Shown piece after piece: positions 63,256 through 64,000 of a stretch of 64,000 bases of DNA. Each line of letters opens with the position of its first letter. Position 1 is the stretch's first letter. Where the stretch lies: the NCBI RefSeq assembly GCF_014237455.1, contig NZ_JABZFL010000051.1, positions 62,001 through 126,000 of the forward strand, given 5' to 3'. Under the pieces are notes generated by a model, which worked only from the letters and a program-made list of their open reading frames with translations, searched no databases and was not told where the DNA came from. Origin of the DNA: Desulfobacula sp. GTDB taxonomy: Bacteria; Desulfobacterota; Desulfobacteria; Desulfobacterales; Desulfobacteraceae. A program made the translations under genes and the position numbers.

Positions 63256-63711
63256 TTAAATGCTGGACCCTTGTGCTTCGGATAATTTTTTCAGTTTCAT
63301 TAACATCCCCTCGACCATCTTTTCAGCTGTCCGCTGACCTAATACACCCAGAACTTTACCAATGATTCCAAAAGGCATTCCAACATCTTCAACAAAATAA
63401 AATATTGTACCAGATTTATCAGCCTCTATTTTCCATTGGATCTCATAATTTTTTACATTTACCCCGGATGTCATTCTAAGAGTCAATCTTTTGTTTTCAT
63501 TCCAAATTACAGCTTCGAAATTTATTTTTCTGAGCGACCCTGGTACTTTCTCCTCAACGTAGTAGGTCGCCCCTACTCCTGAATGAGTTTCGCTTGTGTA
63601 TTCACATTTTTTAAAACTATCAAACCACAACACGATTTTTGTGGGATCGATTAAAAATGGCCAAATTTTTTCCGGAGATGCTGAAATTTTAATTGTTTTT
63701 TCAACCTTCAT
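63256..63711 (-). CDS. SRPBCC (START-like) domain protein, polyketide cyclase/dehydrase type
   Basis: 151 residues: ISASPEKIWPFLIDPTKIVLWF opening, a beta sheet middle, and a C-terminal helix (RTAEKMVEGMLMKLKKL), as in the PF10604 family of hydrophobic-ligand binders. Good GGGAAGG site. Probably co-transcribed with the GNAT gene. Function unknown. Confidence 0.83.
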   Translation of the reverse strand: MKVEKTIKISASPEKIWPFLIDPTKIVLWFDSFKKCEYTSETHSGVGATYYVEEKVPGSLRKINFEAVIWNENKRLTLRMTSGVNVKNYEIQWKIEADKSGTIFYFVEDVGMPFGIIGKVLGVLGQRTAEKMVEGMLMKLKKLSEAQGSSI

Positions 63712-63841
63712 ATCCCTTCCCCCTTTTCAATTATTTTGTTCAACGAACCGGATAACTTGCCGGGCGATAACCTAAAAAACTGTTTATATCATTAATTTAT
63801 TTGGAATGACTCTATAATCTCGATCAAGTTCAGCCGGGTGG

Positions 63842-64000
63842 TTAAAAAGCATTTATTATGTCATTGAAATCAATTGGAATTCTGCTCAATGCAAATTCCT
63901 TTTTTTTCTTCTTAGCTTTCACGTACTTCATATCAGGACCAAGAATACGTGCGATCGCTTTGCGTTCATTAATACTCATATTACAACCAAAAATAATACA
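63842..64000 (-). CDS. Partial gene at right edge, unknown
   Basis: The minus strand is open from the edge to TAA at 63842. An internal ATG at 63979 would give 45 residues (MSINERKAIARILG..., Lys-rich middle), but no ribosome site precedes it and the frame continues upstream (CIIFGCN), so the start is probably outside. Family not recognised. Confidence 0.35.
   Translation of the reverse strand, partial: CIIFGCNMSINERKAIARILGPDMKYVKAKKKKKEFALSRIPIDFNDIINAF

Noticed and set aside
1-64000. CRISPR arrays, tRNA or rRNA genes, transposases, prophage genes
   Set aside because: Looked for on both strands by eye; no regularly spaced repeats, cloverleaf sequences, or transposase or phage protein signatures were found.

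Overview
The window looks like chromosome from a Gram-negative anaerobe of the Desulfobacteraceae kind (Desulfobacula/Desulfobacter-like). This is inferred from content, not from a database match. The DNA is AT-rich. It carries lipid A and outer-membrane assembly genes, a tungsten-type aldehyde:ferredoxin oxidoreductase, an ECF nickel/cobalt transporter, a peroxiredoxin with an in-frame TGA where the active-site cysteine should be (a selenoprotein), and an EF-G-like second GTPase. I saw no tRNA, rRNA or CRISPR array.

Layout. 1-2.6 kb (minus): a DHH-CBS-tRNA nucleotidyltransferase running off the left edge. 2.7-5.3 kb: pilC and a PilS-like kinase. 5.3-17.2 kb: lysS, lolC/E-lolD, bamA, skp, lpxD-lpxA-lpxI-lpxB and a CorC-type membrane protein, a compact outer-membrane and LPS block without fabZ. 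17.2-22.0 kb: a short inverted-repeat element, a Phe-rich leader peptide with terminator and antiterminator, then pheA-aroE-aroA-aroC. 22.0-23.7 kb (minus): a small unknown protein and a TolC-like protein. 24-28.5 kb: purC, a ParB-like protein, a spore-photoproduct-lyase-like radical SAM enzyme, a lipid kinase and an acyltransferase, closed by a perfect bidirectional terminator. 28.6-35.7 kb (minus): an EF-G-like GTPase, then xseA-xseB-ispA-dxs-tlyA.

36.0-38.6 kb is the accessory island. A solitary integron-type gene cassette with a well-formed attC appears inserted at a secondary site (G^AT), with no integrase in the window. It is followed by a PsbP-like/HEPN-like protein and by 3' remnants of a cupin gene and an amidinohydrolase gene. 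The selenoprotein peroxiredoxin comes next, then a Bax-inhibitor-1 family protein.

40.4-45.9 kb (minus): glmM, a left-handed beta-helix protein, and a tight operon of two tandem nicotianamine-synthase-like proteins plus a fold-type III PLP enzyme that seems to have lost its metal site. This operon is the best candidate for an undescribed system, possibly a nicotianamine- or opine-like metallophore. 46-52.6 kb: recJ, an unknown protein, and an aldehyde oxidoreductase / acyl-CoA ligase / SCP2-like operon. 52.6-56.1 kb (minus): a NikKMLQO nickel/cobalt transporter with a terminator-like hairpin in its leader. 56.2-60.1 kb (minus): a PflX-like radical SAM protein and a ydbH-ynbE-ydbL envelope lipid-transport set. 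60.3-64 kb: a fused two-domain CDP-alcohol phosphatidyltransferase, a diaminopropionate ammonia-lyase-like enzyme, a GNAT, an SRPBCC protein and a partial gene at the right edge.
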